Assembly (NCBI GenBank): GCA_958510875.1
Contig: OY294070.1
Location: 5,332,001-5,396,000, forward strand
DNA length: 64,000 nt
Direction of reading: 5' to 3'
Source: Endomychus coccineus
Lineage: Eukaryota; Arthropoda; Insecta; Coleoptera; Endomychidae
Made by a program: the position numbers and the translations under genes. Shown piece by piece: positions 15,201 to 24,559 of this stretch. Every line of letters begins with the position of its first letter. Within the stretch, counting starts at the first letter, position 1. The notes below the pieces were generated by a model. That model made no database searches. It was not told where the DNA came from and was given only the letters and a program-made list of their open reading frames with translations.

Positions 15201-15497
15201 ACCTCAGGGATGCATTTTAGGTGCATTATTGTTTTACGCTTATGAAGTTGATTCATCATGTGCTAAAACGCCTTTTAACAAGTTTCCTTTTATTTTCAGA
15301 AAAAAGCCAAGACCATAGCGACTTTTGCCATATGCGGATTTGCAAATCCCGGATCGATCGGAATAACAGTGTCCGCCTTGAGTGCCCTGATACCTGCCAA
15401 ACGGGACATCATCACCCGATTGGTTTTGAGAGCTTGCGTTGTAGGCGCCTTTGTTTGCTTCATGACGGCCTGTATAGCAGGATTGCTTATTACATGA
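250..15497 (+). CDS. Concentrative nucleoside transporter (SLC28/CNT family), 11 coding exons
   Basis: Exons: 250-285, 2741-2945, 3569-3722, 5099-5270, 7145-7342, 8277-8438, 10008-10101, 10341-10500, 11408-11553, 13073-13254, 15300-15497. All are bounded by GT/AG, phases agree at every junction, and the product is 568 residues, slightly short of the usual 600-650. CNT proteins are plasma-membrane symporters that import nucleosides using a sodium (or proton) gradient. Family signatures in order: [13 protein letters not shown] (residues 297-309), followed directly by [18 protein letters not shown] (335-347); NEFVAF (489-494); [10 protein letters not shown] (515-524). The Q-T-E triad, Glu490, Phe517, Asn519 and Ser522 match positions that I recall contacting nucleoside in the Vibrio cholerae CNT structure. 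Many hydrophobic segments fit a polytopic protein. The ATG at 250 was chosen because it opens the exon ending at the 286 donor and gives a short hydrophilic cytosolic N-terminus. Introns are full of TE debris but no exon is broken. Subtype (CNT1/2/3-like) and ion coupling cannot be decided. Confidence 0.95.
711..837. repeat. Small foldback (MITE-like) element
   Basis: The arm at 711-732 is nearly the reverse complement of 816-837 (20 of 22 bases). Both contain GCAACTAGTGCGG or its complement, with about 83 bp between them. Such a structure is typical of a short non-autonomous inverted-repeat element. No target-site duplication was established. Confidence 0.5.
1265..1830. repeat. Interspersed repeat, two tandem partial copies
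   Basis: The segment around 1315-1560 (CGATTTTGAT ... CAGACGCTAAGGCAACATGT ... CCATCCCTTAG) recurs at about 1650-1830 and, as a third copy, at 44520-44770. Its ends and family are unknown, and it has no convincing coding capacity. Confidence 0.55.
1930..2545 (+). mobile_element. Penelope-like element 3' end with terminal repeat (family A)
   Basis: The section 2020-2110 matches, in inverse orientation, the section at about 23870-23945 that follows a GIY-YIG nuclease ORF. The section 2330-2540 is the family A terminal repeat with a hammerhead at 2435-2478. The order (3' untranslated region, then hammerhead-bearing repeat) is the same as in the 23.5-24.6 kb copy. Coding sequence is absent here. 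Confidence 0.6.
2435..2478 (+). ncRNA. Hammerhead ribozyme motif, family A, degraded stem II
   Basis: Stem I 5' strand CGTCTT (2435-2440), CTGATGA (2441-2447), an extra T, stem II/loop (2449-2460), GAAA (2461-2464), self-complementary CGTACG (2465-2470), TA, stem I 3' strand CAGACG. Stem II (GATC versus GTCC) has two mismatches, so activity is doubtful. Confidence 0.6.
3940..4640 (+). pseudogene. R1/I-like LINE remnant, RNase H region
   Basis: Read on + with stops and frameshifts, it gives a TDGG-type start of an RNase H fold (about 4229), a central [16 protein letters not shown] segment, and [18 protein letters not shown] (about 4398-4451), the standard C-terminal RNase H signature of R1/I-type non-LTR elements. 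A second, independent copy lies at 12290-12770. No intact ORF remains. Confidence 0.7.
5009..5043 (+). ncRNA. Degenerate family B hammerhead motif
   Basis: CTGATGA is followed by a stem II hairpin (GGCTAC, TTG, GTAGCT), but the obligatory GAAA is GCAA. Downstream GGTCC and TC match the intact copy at 43686-43727. Expected to be inactive. Confidence 0.45.
5390..5960. mobile_element. Terminal-repeat pieces of a Penelope-like element (family C), partly inverted
   Basis: The segment 5425-5560 and the segment 5700-5900 share sequence (CAGCTGTCTG, CAACAACATGGT), part of it in inverted orientation, and the second holds an intact-looking hammerhead. Similar sequence occurs at 45750-45990 and 49850-49930, the latter next to a Penelope reverse transcriptase remnant. 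No coding sequence. Confidence 0.5.
5805..5851 (+). ncRNA. Hammerhead ribozyme, family C, complete core
   Basis: GTTTCC (5805-5810) can pair with GGAAC (5847-5851) as stem I. CTGATGA 5811-5817; stem II GCTCTA/TAGAGC with loop TGAC (5818-5833), six perfect pairs; GAAA 5834-5837; self-complementary stem III sequence CAGCTG 5838-5843; then TC, giving a canonical GUC cleavage triplet after position 5845. Every invariant position of the hammerhead core is present. The very short stem III is the form known from Penelope-like elements. Confidence 0.75.
6093..6752. mobile_element. Non-autonomous hAT element, 660 bp
   Basis: It begins CAGGGCCGGGTTTAG and ends CTAAATCCGGCCCTG, an imperfect terminal inverted repeat typical of hAT elements. 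It is flanked by TAGTGGAT (6085-6092) and TAGAGGAT (6753-6760), an 8-bp target duplication with one mismatch. The inside is AT-rich without a transposase. It sits in CNT intron 4. Confidence 0.8.
7343..8276. other. CNT intron 5
   Basis: AT-rich, without genes. The 3' part (about 7960-8165) is a family A Penelope terminal repeat with a hammerhead motif. The short direct repeat AAGACTCATGACATTTTAA occurs twice near 7780-7820. Confidence 0.6.
8065..8108 (+). ncRNA. Hammerhead ribozyme motif, family A, cleavage-site base changed
   Basis: CGTCTT (8065-8070), CTGATGA (8071-8077), T, stem II GGTC/GATC with loop GTGA, GAAA (8091-8094), CGTACG (8095-8100), AAGACG (8103-8108). The core is intact, but the dinucleotide before the cleavage point is TG, whereas hammerheads need U-H (H not G). 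It is probably inactive for that reason alone. Confidence 0.6.
8439..10007. other. CNT intron 6
   Basis: It holds an imperfect duplication (the unit TATACTCTATGTCA at about 8657 and again at about 8840) and a LINE reverse-transcriptase remnant at 9039-9480. The part after 9480 may continue the LINE but is too decayed to read. Confidence 0.6.
9039..9480 (+). pseudogene. LINE reverse-transcriptase C-terminal remnant
   Basis: Positions 9039-9330 encode [16 protein letters not shown], then [11 protein letters not shown], then [14 protein letters not shown]. This matches the thumb region of non-LTR reverse transcriptases (pattern ETYkYLG ... AiN~~AvPV). After a frameshift near 9330, it continues with LDKDTRMMM and [12 protein letters not shown], also a known non-LTR pattern. 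An open frame on the opposite strand is only its shadow. Confidence 0.7.
10501..11407. other. CNT intron 8, no features
   Basis: AT-rich intron of about 900 bp between the exons ending at 10500 and starting at 11408. Nothing recognisable was seen. Confidence 0.6.
12290..12770 (+). pseudogene. R1/I-like LINE remnant, RNase H region (second copy)
   Basis: It is close in sequence to 4130-4600 (shared ETIWIC, QAALNAL and [11 protein letters not shown] segments), with frameshifts, in CNT intron 9 on the + strand. RNase H signature [11 protein letters not shown] at about 12569-12601. No intact ORF. Confidence 0.7.
13730..14400 (-). pseudogene. Jockey-like LINE reverse-transcriptase remnant
   Basis: Minus-strand fragments in order: [17 protein letters not shown] and [10 protein letters not shown] (about 14250-14350), the GSvLsP and F-A-D-D catalytic motifs; then [17 protein letters not shown] (about 13960-14030); then [14 protein letters not shown] (about 13760-13810). 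Frameshifts separate them. It lies in CNT intron 10, antisense to the gene. A related copy is at 21640-22380. Confidence 0.7.
15180..15262 (+). pseudogene. Short LINE reverse-transcriptase scrap next to the last CNT exon
   Basis: A + strand read gives [18 protein letters not shown], matching the PQGs.LGpLLF motif of non-LTR reverse transcriptases. It ends about 40 bp before the acceptor of the final CNT exon (15300). Confidence 0.45.
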
Positions 15498-15653
15498 AAA
15501 AATCTCGGATTAAATGTTTACACAACCATTCGAAAATACTCACCTAAGGAGAAAAAATACAGCTTTCTATATGATAACACTTAATTTTTGAATTTATTTA
15601 TAATTTTATTAATTCTAAATTGTTTTCGTTCTATCCAATTCCTTTCCCTATCA

Positions 15654-15659
15654 AATAAA
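15654..15659 (+). terminator. Poly(A) signal of the CNT gene
   Basis: AATAAA lies 157 bp after the stop codon of the nucleoside transporter, in AT-rich sequence, and is the first good polyadenylation hexamer downstream. The 3' UTR would then be about 170-190 bp. Confidence 0.6.
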
Positions 15660-15719
15660 ATGAGTGGACTTTAATATGAGCTCTATTTATCAAAAATCAA
15701 GCACATTAAAGGTTTCACA

Positions 15720-16060
15720 ATTTTAGTTCCCACTCCAGTGGAAAGGGGTTTTCCCGATGGAACTGTTAAGCAAAATTCACGTGAATCTATGTCACTTAGG
15801 CACACTTTCCCCTTTTCCGCTACCATTATGGTACGCTATTATCAATCTTTCCGAAAGCATGGTCTTGATCCACCTATCAAGGTATCATCGATTCTGTCTC
15901 TCCGCAGCGTGGCATATGGATTCGAAGGATGTGTCAAACGCCCTTTCGATGTCCAAGAAAACGCCCAGAGTGCACTGTCCGAGCCCCTTCGATCTGAGTT
16001 ACGAGACGATGATTGATTTCTTAGTGGGACATCTATTCATAGATGGCGTGCGATACTTTT
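15720..16060 (-). pseudogene. R1/I-like LINE reverse-transcriptase remnant
   Basis: The minus strand reads VFLDIERAFDTSFESICHA (motif A with F-D; about 15905-15965), then DRWIKTMLSERLIIAYHNG after a frameshift. The same RT segment (RWIMTMLPQRLITAHHNG) occurs in the copy at 19672-20256, so both belong to one family. It lies just downstream of the CNT poly(A) signal, antisense. Confidence 0.65.
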
Positions 16061-16069
16061 GGTCTTTTT

Positions 16070-17256
16070 AGCATGTTGCTGCCTGATTACGAATACCTTG
16101 AACAGAGAAAGACCTTATCGTAGCTTGGCCTTACATATATCGTTCCAGTCATAAGAAAGTCCTCAAAATAAAGTTCTTTTTCGATGTAATTCCCTATAAA
16201 TAAACATGAACATACTACTTGAACCACTGAACGATCCAAATTGTTGTGATGTTGTCGAGCAACAATAGTACCTCTGAATAATTTGTAATATTCATATTTC
16301 TAATATCAAATTTTACCTGCATAGCATTTTCGTAATGTTATGAAAGGCTATGAAACGTGAGTTTTAATGTTACGTGTATGAACAAGTCAGTTGCTCCTGA
16401 TTGAGATAATTATCATCATTTATGCATTCGAATAATAATATGGGATTTACACTTTCAACGAAAAAAAAATTAATTAACCCATTCAAACTCACTCGCCGTG
16501 AGCTAAGTCCTTGAGTTTTGGACGATGTAGTTTTATGATGAAGAGTGTTTAATTCTGTTACTGTATCATTGCGATAGCGATAGTTAACATAGTTCCATCA
16601 GATAACGTTGATTTCAATTCACCTGTGCAAAACTGGTATAAGCACTGAAAGTGACAGAGACGGACTAGCAACTAAATCAGAATTACTCAACAGCCACATG
16701 GTAATGAATTTATATCGTATTCAAAGCGAACGTTGCTTAGAGAAGTTCAGTAATCGATAGCAGCAATATTTTTGAATGGAATGGAAAGAACTATGCAAAT
16801 GAAGAGCTTGGAAAGTATCTTATGTTAACACGATGAGAAGATTTTTTCCATTTGGTGAATGATCAGAGCCAAAAAGGTTAACCTTTTTGCAACATCTATC
16901 TCAATGATCTAGATAATCAGATAGGAATATCTTATGTAAGATTTGATATATAAACTAGGTCGGTCAATACGCTACGCCTGCCTGAAGGGTTAAGATGGAG
17001 TGAGTGAGTGCGACGAAAGCAACAAAGTGCCTTATGAACCCGTTTGCGGATATTTTCTTCTCATCAAATGTGTTAATTTTTCAAACAAAATTGCCTGTTC
17101 GTTCTAAACGAATCAGTCGGCATGAAAAAAGAAAGCGGCATTGGCATACGAATGTGACAAAGTACAGAAAACAGGCAAACCTGGTTCTTCTAACGGCCGC
17201 CTGTAAATTGTAGAGGACGCTACGGTACGTGTACTAATCTCCGTGTTTATAGGTAC
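16070..17256. other. Intergenic, no gene seen
   Basis: About 1.2 kb between a LINE scrap and a TA-flanked inverted-repeat element. It contains part of the family C-like repeat (16040-16140) but no convincing ORF. Confidence 0.45.
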
Positions 17257-17258
17257 TA

Positions 17259-18162
17259 CCGGGATATCAAAAACTATGTTGGTCAAGGGTGGTTGTGGAA
17301 TCGAAAACGTGTGTCTTACTTTACGTTTGAAATAATTATGTCATAATTAATTTGAAGTTTCTAAAAGTGCGAAATTTCGAAATTTTATACACTCAGAAGT
17401 CTTTAGCGCTTTGGACTCCGGGATTTTCACGTGGCCTATCGAAATTAGAAGGTTCGAATTATCTAAAAACACAATTGCCTGAACGCCAGGCGTCCTATGT
17501 AATTAGCTACGAACGAAATCATTTTGACATATGCCTCGAGGAGCTCGCTGCGCGTAAGTTAAAGTTTATACATTTTACCTCGGTATTGTCAATTTGAGGC
17601 CGTTTCTTTCCCCGTGCGACCGCTTCGTGTATATTTTAGTCGCGAGAAAATTCCCTTTGGTACGTCGCACGTTAGACGCGCGTAGCTGAGATCTGAGAAT
17701 AGCTCAAACTGTTTTAATTGAATTTTCCTATTTAATGAACATTTATCGAAAAAAGAAGGGCCGTCGGGCACGGTCCGATACTAAATCTAACTACATGGAG
17801 CGAAAACGACACTCGAAAAGCCGTCGTAAAGCCGTATTAGGTACAACCAGTTTGCACTTTTCTAACTCGCGTGCTACGGGCTTCTCACGTGAACGTAATT
17901 CGATTTACGGAAAATTAACTATTTCAAAACAGTTTTTGACCCGGATTGTGGCTATCACGACCTCTGAAAAGGTTCAAAGTTCACATAATTATTTCGTAAT
18001 TTGTAGTTCATTATTGTTTTACAACTGAAATAAATAGGTATGAAATTTGTAGGTTATTGATGATGTCAGTGTGACAGTGACATAATTATTTCAAACGTAA
18101 AGTAAGACACACGGTTTAGATTCCACCACCACCCTTGACCAACATAATTTTTGATATCCCGG
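17259..18162. mobile_element. 904-bp inverted-repeat element with TA target site
   Basis: It starts CCGGGATATCAAAAA and ends TTTTTGATATCCCGG. The inverted arms extend roughly 85-90 bp (17259-17345 and 18076-18162), including GGTCAAGGGTGG / CCACCCTTGACC and CGTTTGAAATAATTATGTCA with its complement. TA flanks both ends (17257-17258, 18163-18164), pointing to a Tc1/mariner-type or related DNA transposon. Two open frames inside (17352-17597, 17735-18028) show no domain I recognise. Confidence 0.7.
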
Positions 18163-18169
18163 TATTTCT

Positions 18170-18380
18170 CTTTAACGAAGCGAATAGCGTCGAATATTTC
18201 GACGAACCGCGCTATTCAATAACTCGAAACCTGCTGAAGATACGACATTCAATTTCCAAACCAGTAAATTAAAATAGTTTTGGCCCTTGAAACTTACTGG
18301 AGTAAGCAGTATGGCCCTGAGACTGGAAAGTTTGGAGAATCCCGATCCAGAGTACAGAGATATCATCAATAATATCTAAT
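18170..18380. repeat. Partial hAT-like repeat end
   Basis: The segment TTTTGGCCCTTGAAACTTAC and the following sequence closely match the right end of the hAT-like element at 29996-30682. Only this end is present. Confidence 0.45.
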
Positions 18381-18969
18381 TCCAGAGCGCTCTTTTAGTT
18401 CTTCATATCTTGGAGTTGTTCCCTTAGAAACTGAAGTAATATCCAGAGGCTCAAAAATAAGAAGGTCTCCTCACTAGTTCGAACTAAGGAAGATACTTCT
18501 GCTATAATGCGAATTACGTCAAAACTGGTTTACAATATTTGACCTCAATCAACTTATGAAGTATTGTAGAGTGAAATAAGAGAGTATTAAATTTGTTAAC
18601 CTGTAAGAATGAACGTCTATGGTCAGCATTTTATTACTCGTCTATTCATTGTAATAATTTTATTTTAATGTGCTTAAAAATTCTCACATCATTAACATTT
18701 AAATTTAGTTTAGCTTTCAGTTTCATGAGCATGATTATCTATTCGAAATATGATATGAAATATGATTTTTCCCAAAATCCTATTGTATTATATTTTATTG
18801 TTAAATGCATACTATTTTGAAATATTTATTATGTATACGTATGAACGGTTCATATCTTCCCAGTGGTATTACCAAGATTATCTCTATGAATTCAACGTTT
18901 CCTTCAAGTAAATAATGTCAACTGTGACAACTTGCATGGACAATCTTATCAACTGCAACATTATTGACG

Positions 18970-19130
18970 TTATTACTTTGGATACACTATAACGCTATAA
19001 ATAAGAAATAATCACTCGTATCCATTAAAAATACTGTTAAACTACTGACGACCGTTCAGCTATCACGTTGTCATGATCAGAGTAAATTAGATTATAAATA
19101 AAAATGTGCGTATTTAAATAGTATTTGGAA
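18970..19130 (-). mobile_element. Degenerate family B Penelope terminal repeat
   Basis: It shares the sequence around TATAAATAAGAA with 43140-43160 and, read on the minus strand, carries a broken hammerhead start (AGTTTACT-like bases then CTGATCA) near 19075. No coding sequence. Confidence 0.35.
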
Positions 19131-19671
19131 TTAGTTAAGAATATAAGGGATCTCACTTTGCCTAAGCTAAAATTACTTTACGGTCATTATTTCCTTTACT
19201 AGCAAAATATTTATGAACACTTGGAAAACCAAATACCGAATTCAAACTTCCAACACGTGTTTGTATTATTTGTATCGCTATGTTGATGATGGAATCGCTC
19301 ATTTCCTAGCTATATTAACAACTTACATCCAAATATACAATTACCTTAGAGATAGAAAACAACAGCTCAAACTTTTTATATCTGACCATTTCACGTACTA
19401 GTATAATTACCATTCCTATGCTATTTATCACAGACCCTTTCACATAGATACCATCATACACCCGCAATCACACAAGTTAACATCAAATAAAGATAACTTC
19501 CATTTATAATTAAACAGTCATTGATATCGCTAAAAATAACGGTTATGATGTCAAGGTAATGAATAAAATACTTCAAAGTAAACTTAATAAAAAGGCCCTA
19601 AGCCTAATTTATCCCTAGATTAATGATAATGTCAAATCAAATTTCGCGTGTCTAATATATTTAGATAAACA

Positions 19672-20256
19672 CTCAATCAATCAATCAAAATTGTGCACTC
19701 CTTGATACAAGAAACAGTTCAGCAGGCCTAAGGAGTTGTCGAAGGCTAAAATTTTGCATGGACTGATATCTCTTATGGCTTCAAGCAGCATATGTGTGCT
19801 GCCGAAGTGTTGTTGCCTAAGAGAAGCCAGTGCTGGACATTCTGCTAGGATGTAAGACGCAGTTTCATCAGCCTCTCCACTATAAGTTGGGTCTTCAACA
19901 ATGCCCATTATGTGTAGATGTTTATTCAGACTGTGTCCTCTGAGGAGTTCTGTCACCAGTTTTAGGCCTCTCCTGCCACTTCGATATTTTCAGGATTCAC
20001 CCTGAGTCCTTCGGCCTGGCACCAGTGAGCCACAATGGTAAGTGCAGTGTTCTGAAGCTTGCACAAGGCTTGGGCAAGCATCATTCAGCTCGACCAATAA
20101 ACTGTCCACCACCAGGCACCACAGGAGCGGAGACAGTTCTGCTCCCTGAGGGCACCCTCGAGTGACGTGTGTACATGCGACGCTGCCATTATGGTGCGCC
20201 GTTATCAGTCTCTGCGGAAGCATAGTCATGATCCACCTGACCAAGGTGGTAAACAC
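19672..20256 (-). pseudogene. R1/I-like LINE remnant with simple-repeat 3' tail
   Basis: Minus strand: RT segment RWIMTMLPQRLITAHHNG then VTRGCPQGAELSPLLW (19990-20256), followed by a C-terminal part (19681-19956) ending in an AECPALASLR segment like that of the copy at 35752-36207. The 3' end abuts TCAATCAATCAAT, matching the TGAT-type tail of the + strand copy. The middle of the element is missing. Confidence 0.7.
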
Positions 20257-20700
20257 TCACAAAAAATCTGAATTTCTTAAGAACCAGAATAAAAACGTCG
20301 CCTCTAAAACAATAAATAATCTATACCCATATATTAATATGCAAAAATGTAAAAAACATAAATATAAAATATATGGTGTTTGTAGACCGAGGTGTGACAA
20401 CTGTAATGCCATGTACATAGGACAAACTGGAGGCAGTTTCAGTTTAAGGTTCCACTAACATTGAGAAATTACAGTCCCCAAAAAAGACTAATTACGCGAA
20501 TTTCTTATTGGAACAAAATAACAAATTCACACTTACTCTCGATAGTTTACATATTCAAGAAAAAGAACAGAAACTCAATATTGTAGAATCCATAAAAAAT
20601 TTAAAACATCCAAAAAAACAATGGCAACATAATATTAAACGACCAAATCGATACCTGTAATTCACAACTTGTCAACAATTTTGTAAATGAACCCTCAGCC
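20240..20700 (+). pseudogene. Penelope-like element, GIY-YIG nuclease remnant
   Basis: The + strand reads GVCRPRCDNCNAMYIGQTGG then SLRFH (to 20458): cysteine-rich stretch, Y-I-G motif and arginine, as in the GIY-YIG domain at the C-terminus of Penelope-like polyproteins. After a frameshift it continues with a FLLEQNNKFTLTLD-like part. Joined directly to the LINE fragment on its left. Confidence 0.65.
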
Positions 20701-21640
20701 AACCCATTGTCTACCCCATCCCTCTATTTTTACCACATTCAGATTGATTTTTAATATTTAAGAACATAATTTTAGATTCAGCTTTAGTTGATACGTATTT
20801 ATAATTTATAATCCTACCACACAAACCTCTCAATATTCACTCTACAATATCCAACACCGAATGTTGAGGTCCAAATAAAGCGAATGCGGCTCTGCTTCAA
20901 AATATTTTAATGAGAACGAACACTTTTACAGCCCATTCTAAAACGTGCCAAAACATCGAATGGCTCAGCTTACGACGCCACTGAAATATGCGAAATAACA
21001 AGTCGTAAAACTAACAGAGTAAAAGAAACAAAAACGGAATTGTATCAAACGTGACATTGATGGGAACAATTCCTACACCGTCTGAGCAAGTAGAAAATAC
21101 CTGTTACCGTCACCCGAGACTATATATCTACAGTTCGGTCCGAAGTTAATGTCATCATCGATACGATTAGAATGTGGGAGTAGCTATAATTAAAATGCAG
21201 AACGCATGCAATTTTCGTAAGACACCTTGTTACTATTGCAGCAGGGGGGTATGAGCCCACATCGTATTGAGATTCATTTCTGAATTTAGCAATAGGTACA
21301 AAGCACGGCTTTCAAACATACGCTGAAGCTCTTGGATTCTATCCTGAAGATAGCTATTCGTCTGATTGATAATGTTTCTAGAGAACATCGTTGAAAGGTG
21401 GGCGATCTCTCCCTTTTCTATAGATTTTTCAGTCGGTGTCATTTGAATAAACTATAAAAAATTAGGGTCCTGAGACTGAGCATGTGAGGCACTCCACTTT
21501 TCACAATTTCATGCTTTGGAACTGCATCACCAAAGCAAACAAAAATATGACTCTATGAGTATCAACGACTGTCCCCTTACGCCTTATCTGGGAAGCTTCT
21601 TGATCAGTGGTCCATGGGAAACAGATATTCTAGAGAGGTC
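20700..21640. other. Intergenic, no clear feature
   Basis: AT-rich, with a minus-strand open frame at 21233-21442 that may be a LINE C-terminal scrap (LQDRIQELQRMFESRALY), too weak to assign. Confidence 0.35.
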
Positions 21641-22380
21641 GATGAATTCATAAGTGTGACGTCATCAATCAGACGAATAGTTCTTTCTGTATAGAATCCG
21701 AATACTTTAGCTTATGTTTCAAATCCAAACTCCAAACATATAAACAGTACTTCAGGACACGTCGAATCTATACTTTATGAGAACCTACTGAGATGTAAAG
21801 TAGCTCTTTGCACGGAGTAGAAAACCAAGTTCAGGTGAAGCGGTTATCGCAATGGACCTCACATGATCATTCCATGAGAGGGTGCTGTTGTGGTGATCCC
21901 AAACATGAATATGAAAGACTTCATAGGAATAGTTGTATCTGACATCATCATATTAGGGATTGTGGGACCCGCCTTTCTGGGAAGATGCAAGTTTGAGTTT
22001 TGGTTGCAATTAAACTCTACTAGATTATCAGATCTCCATTTCAAAATCGGATCCAGATCTCCATTTATTGCTTCAACCTGTCTCTGTCTTGATCTTGATT
22101 CAATGCAGCTCTAAATGAGAAAGAGGTATGAAGTGTACCATCATCAGCAAAGCTGTGGACGGGACAGGTGGTCACTTCGATTAGATCGTTGATAGGGAGC
22201 AGAAATAAGTTGGTGCCAAGAGATGTGGAACACCAGCGTTAATAGCCATTATATCGGAGGATACTCCCTCAAACGTGCCAATTATGTGGTGCTGGTATTT
22301 AGATGGGAAAATTACTATATTTGCTGGGAACCTAGCATTTTGTTTGTCTATTAACTTTACGACCACGCTGTATCTGTGTC
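21640..22380 (-). pseudogene. Jockey-like LINE remnant, related to the 13.7-14.4 kb copy
   Basis: Minus-strand segments SDNLVEFNCNQNSNLHL, then TIPNMMMSDTTIPMKSFI, align with [14 protein letters not shown] and [18 protein letters not shown] of the copy at 13730-14400. The reading frame is broken in several places. It ends about 50 bp before the CpG-rich block. Confidence 0.65.
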
Positions 22381-22429
22381 AACTGTGCCAGCACGCATGG
22401 CTTCTCCCGCTAAACTTCGAACAGCGGTA

Positions 22430-22659
22430 CTACTCCAAACTGCACGGTCGCTCGCATCGCGACCGTGTTGTTTTGTTTGTACGCCTCGCGGCGGTAATCA
22501 TTTCTCGTTAACAATAACAATTGAACACGCCGCGCATGGCGCTTGACGTTGCCGCATGTGTAACTAGTGTCACCACCGTTCCACGAACTAGAAACATTTG
22601 ATATTTGACAATATACAACTAAGATGGCGTGTTCTGTTATCAGTGTTATTCTTTAGAAG
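22430..22659 (+). promoter_or_regulatory. CpG-rich promoter candidate with untranslated first exon ending at 22659
   Basis: This block is conspicuously rich in CG dinucleotides (CGGTCGC, CGCGGCGG, CGCCGCGCATGGCGC) within AT-rich DNA. It is followed by AAGATGGCG (22621-22629), the form of a YY1/initiator-type element, and by a consensus donor, AAG|GTAAGTC, at 22659/22660. The ATG in AAGATGGCG opens a 10-codon upstream ORF that ends in TAG before the donor. It is the best promoter-like signal on the + strand between gene 1 and gene 2. Spliced to the acceptor at 41700 it would supply the 5' UTR of the large gene across a 19-kb intron. It could instead belong to an unseen non-coding RNA or a repeat. 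Confidence 0.4.
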
Positions 22660-23454
22660 GTAAGTCTTTTTAATTGATCGTTTAATTTAGACGTTTGGAA
22701 TGATTAAATTGACGCCAAAGCGCGTGTAAATATGTGCTATGTTGACAGGTGCTGGAGAAGACGTTTTAAACGTCACACAGACCGAAAAACAAACGTATAT
22801 CGATTATTTTACCTGATTATGCTGCTTTGTTGGCTGAACATGCGAAATAAAGCTACTTAAATAAGCTAAATATGAGTGAATATAGTACAGTTAATGCTGT
22901 AGACAGAAGCCAACTAAATGAACTGTCGTCGATGAACATAGTCTGATTCCAAATAGGTCTTGTTTATAGTCATCAATAAATATTTTGCAATTATCAATCA
23001 ATCCGAGCTCTTCATGATAAACCTACTTGACGATTAGCTACCGTTTTGTTATTGTAAATAGCAACCGAAATAATTATTATATTCAATGTTATACCCGACG
23101 AAGCATATGCCCTAACCTAAAACGATTGAATCATTGCAATTTTCAATCAGACTGTAATTATTTCTCGTGAATATTCATAGCGGAGGTTGTACCCTTGTTA
23201 TTAAGTAGGTATTCGATGTCATAATGTTGTTAATTAATATAGAATACTGTTTGCTCTTCGCAATATGCAGTGTGTTGCTAAAATAAGGAAAAATTAATTA
23301 TGTAGGAAGAACATAATTTTGATACAAATCAGAAAGTTACAATCAAATATGGTCCATTCTATAGTGTCGACAATACAGTGACGTCATCATTGTCAAATGG
23401 ATCACACCGGTGATGTGGTTTGTCAAATATCAATCTTAAGATTTTAATTTTTCA
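22660..23454. other. Non-coding, no feature seen
   Basis: AT-rich sequence downstream of the donor at 22660. If the promoter call is right, this is the start of gene 2's first intron. Confidence 0.4.
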
Positions 23455-23510
23455 AAAGTATATAAAAAGTCTCGGGAAATAGGTCACATTAACACTTTGT
23501 TTTAAATTTT

Positions 23511-23555
23511 CGTCTTTACGTACGTTTCGCTCTCACGACCATCATCAGAAGACTT
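23511..23555 (-). ncRNA. Hammerhead ribozyme motif, family A
   Basis: Read on minus: stem I AAGTCTT, CTGATGA, T, stem II GGTC/GAGC with loop GTGA, GAAA, CGTACG, TA, AAGACG. The core and UA cleavage site are intact; one stem II pair is G-G and stem I keeps five pairs. Confidence 0.6.
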
Positions 23556-24083
23556 ATTATGTCGAAAAGGGTTTATTAAAACTAATTATAGCACAAGCGT
23601 CCATATCGCACAAATTTCAATCAAAAAAGCCCACGTCGTCGAAACGAACAGAACCACGAATAATCGAAATTGTATCGTCAATATTAAAGTATAAAAATTT
23701 TTTGTAGCAGAATCCACTATGCAGTAATATTCTTATAATATACAAGCGCATGTTGGTATAGTCTCATAACAACTGAGATCGAAGTTATTTGTTGAGTACC
23801 TACTTTCGAACCAGATGTAAGATTTATGAGGTACTTGAGAAAGGTTTCAGACCTGTACTGGAATATTACTTTTAAGCATTCTTCCTAAAATATATTTTTA
23901 ACATTATAAAGACGCATGTAGGAATTTGCAAGAGATTTTATTTAATCAAATTAGTAGTGACTTAGATTTTGAGTATCTGTCCTATGATTTACAGATTTGG
24001 AGTCACGTTTTATGTGAATCATCTCCAGGATAGATCTTTTATAATAATTGGTTTCCTTAGTTAAAATATTAACATTTTTGTAA

Positions 24084-24347
24084 TCAATGGTTATAATCAA
24101 AGCAGTGCTTATTAAGGGCGGTGGAATTTTCTAAGTTATTATTTCTTGTGCTATACTTATGGCCATACATTCTTTTTTGTAAATATTGTTTAGAGATTCC
24201 AGTATAAGTTCCATCACAATCTAAACAATTCAATTTATATACTGTGTGGGTTTGTTTATCTTTAGGTATTACAAGTTTTAGATTTGAGAAATATTTCCCA
24301 ACACAGTTAGTAGGTTTATGCGCAACATTTATATCGTACTTTTTCAA
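24084..24347 (-). pseudogene. GIY-YIG endonuclease domain of a Penelope-like element
   Basis: 88-residue frame with HTVYKLNCLDCDGTYTGIS, QYLQKRMYGHKYS and ALNKHCFDYNH. This matches the GIY-YIG layout (V-Y-K-x-x-C-x-x-C, Y-x-G, then R-x-x-x-H and a late H-x-x-x-x-x-H) of Penelope-like endonucleases. The second Y-I-G is Y-T-G. The N-terminal reverse transcriptase is absent, so this is a fragment. Confidence 0.75.
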
Positions 24348-24559
24348 ACATTTCTTAATTTTTTCTGAGGTCTCCGGAATGTATGATAAAGTTATATAAT
24401 TGTCTGTATTTCCTTTTATGTTATGTTTTGTTTATTCTCTCTTTAATGATAGGATTGAAGAAATTTTTTGGGTAGCCATTCATTTCCAGTGTATTACGAA
24501 CAATTTTTAAATTTTTGGGCCCGTTCTCTGCGTGGGACAATTTTACCGCGCGGTCTGTA

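Noticed and set aside
17735..18028. 97-codon basic open frame as a host gene
   Set aside because: It lies inside the TA-flanked inverted-repeat element and shows no domain, so it is more likely element sequence or chance.
19045..19085. A further family B hammerhead on the minus strand
   Set aside because: The core reads CTGATCA and the hairpin and GAAA are not recognisable; only terminal-repeat similarity is left.
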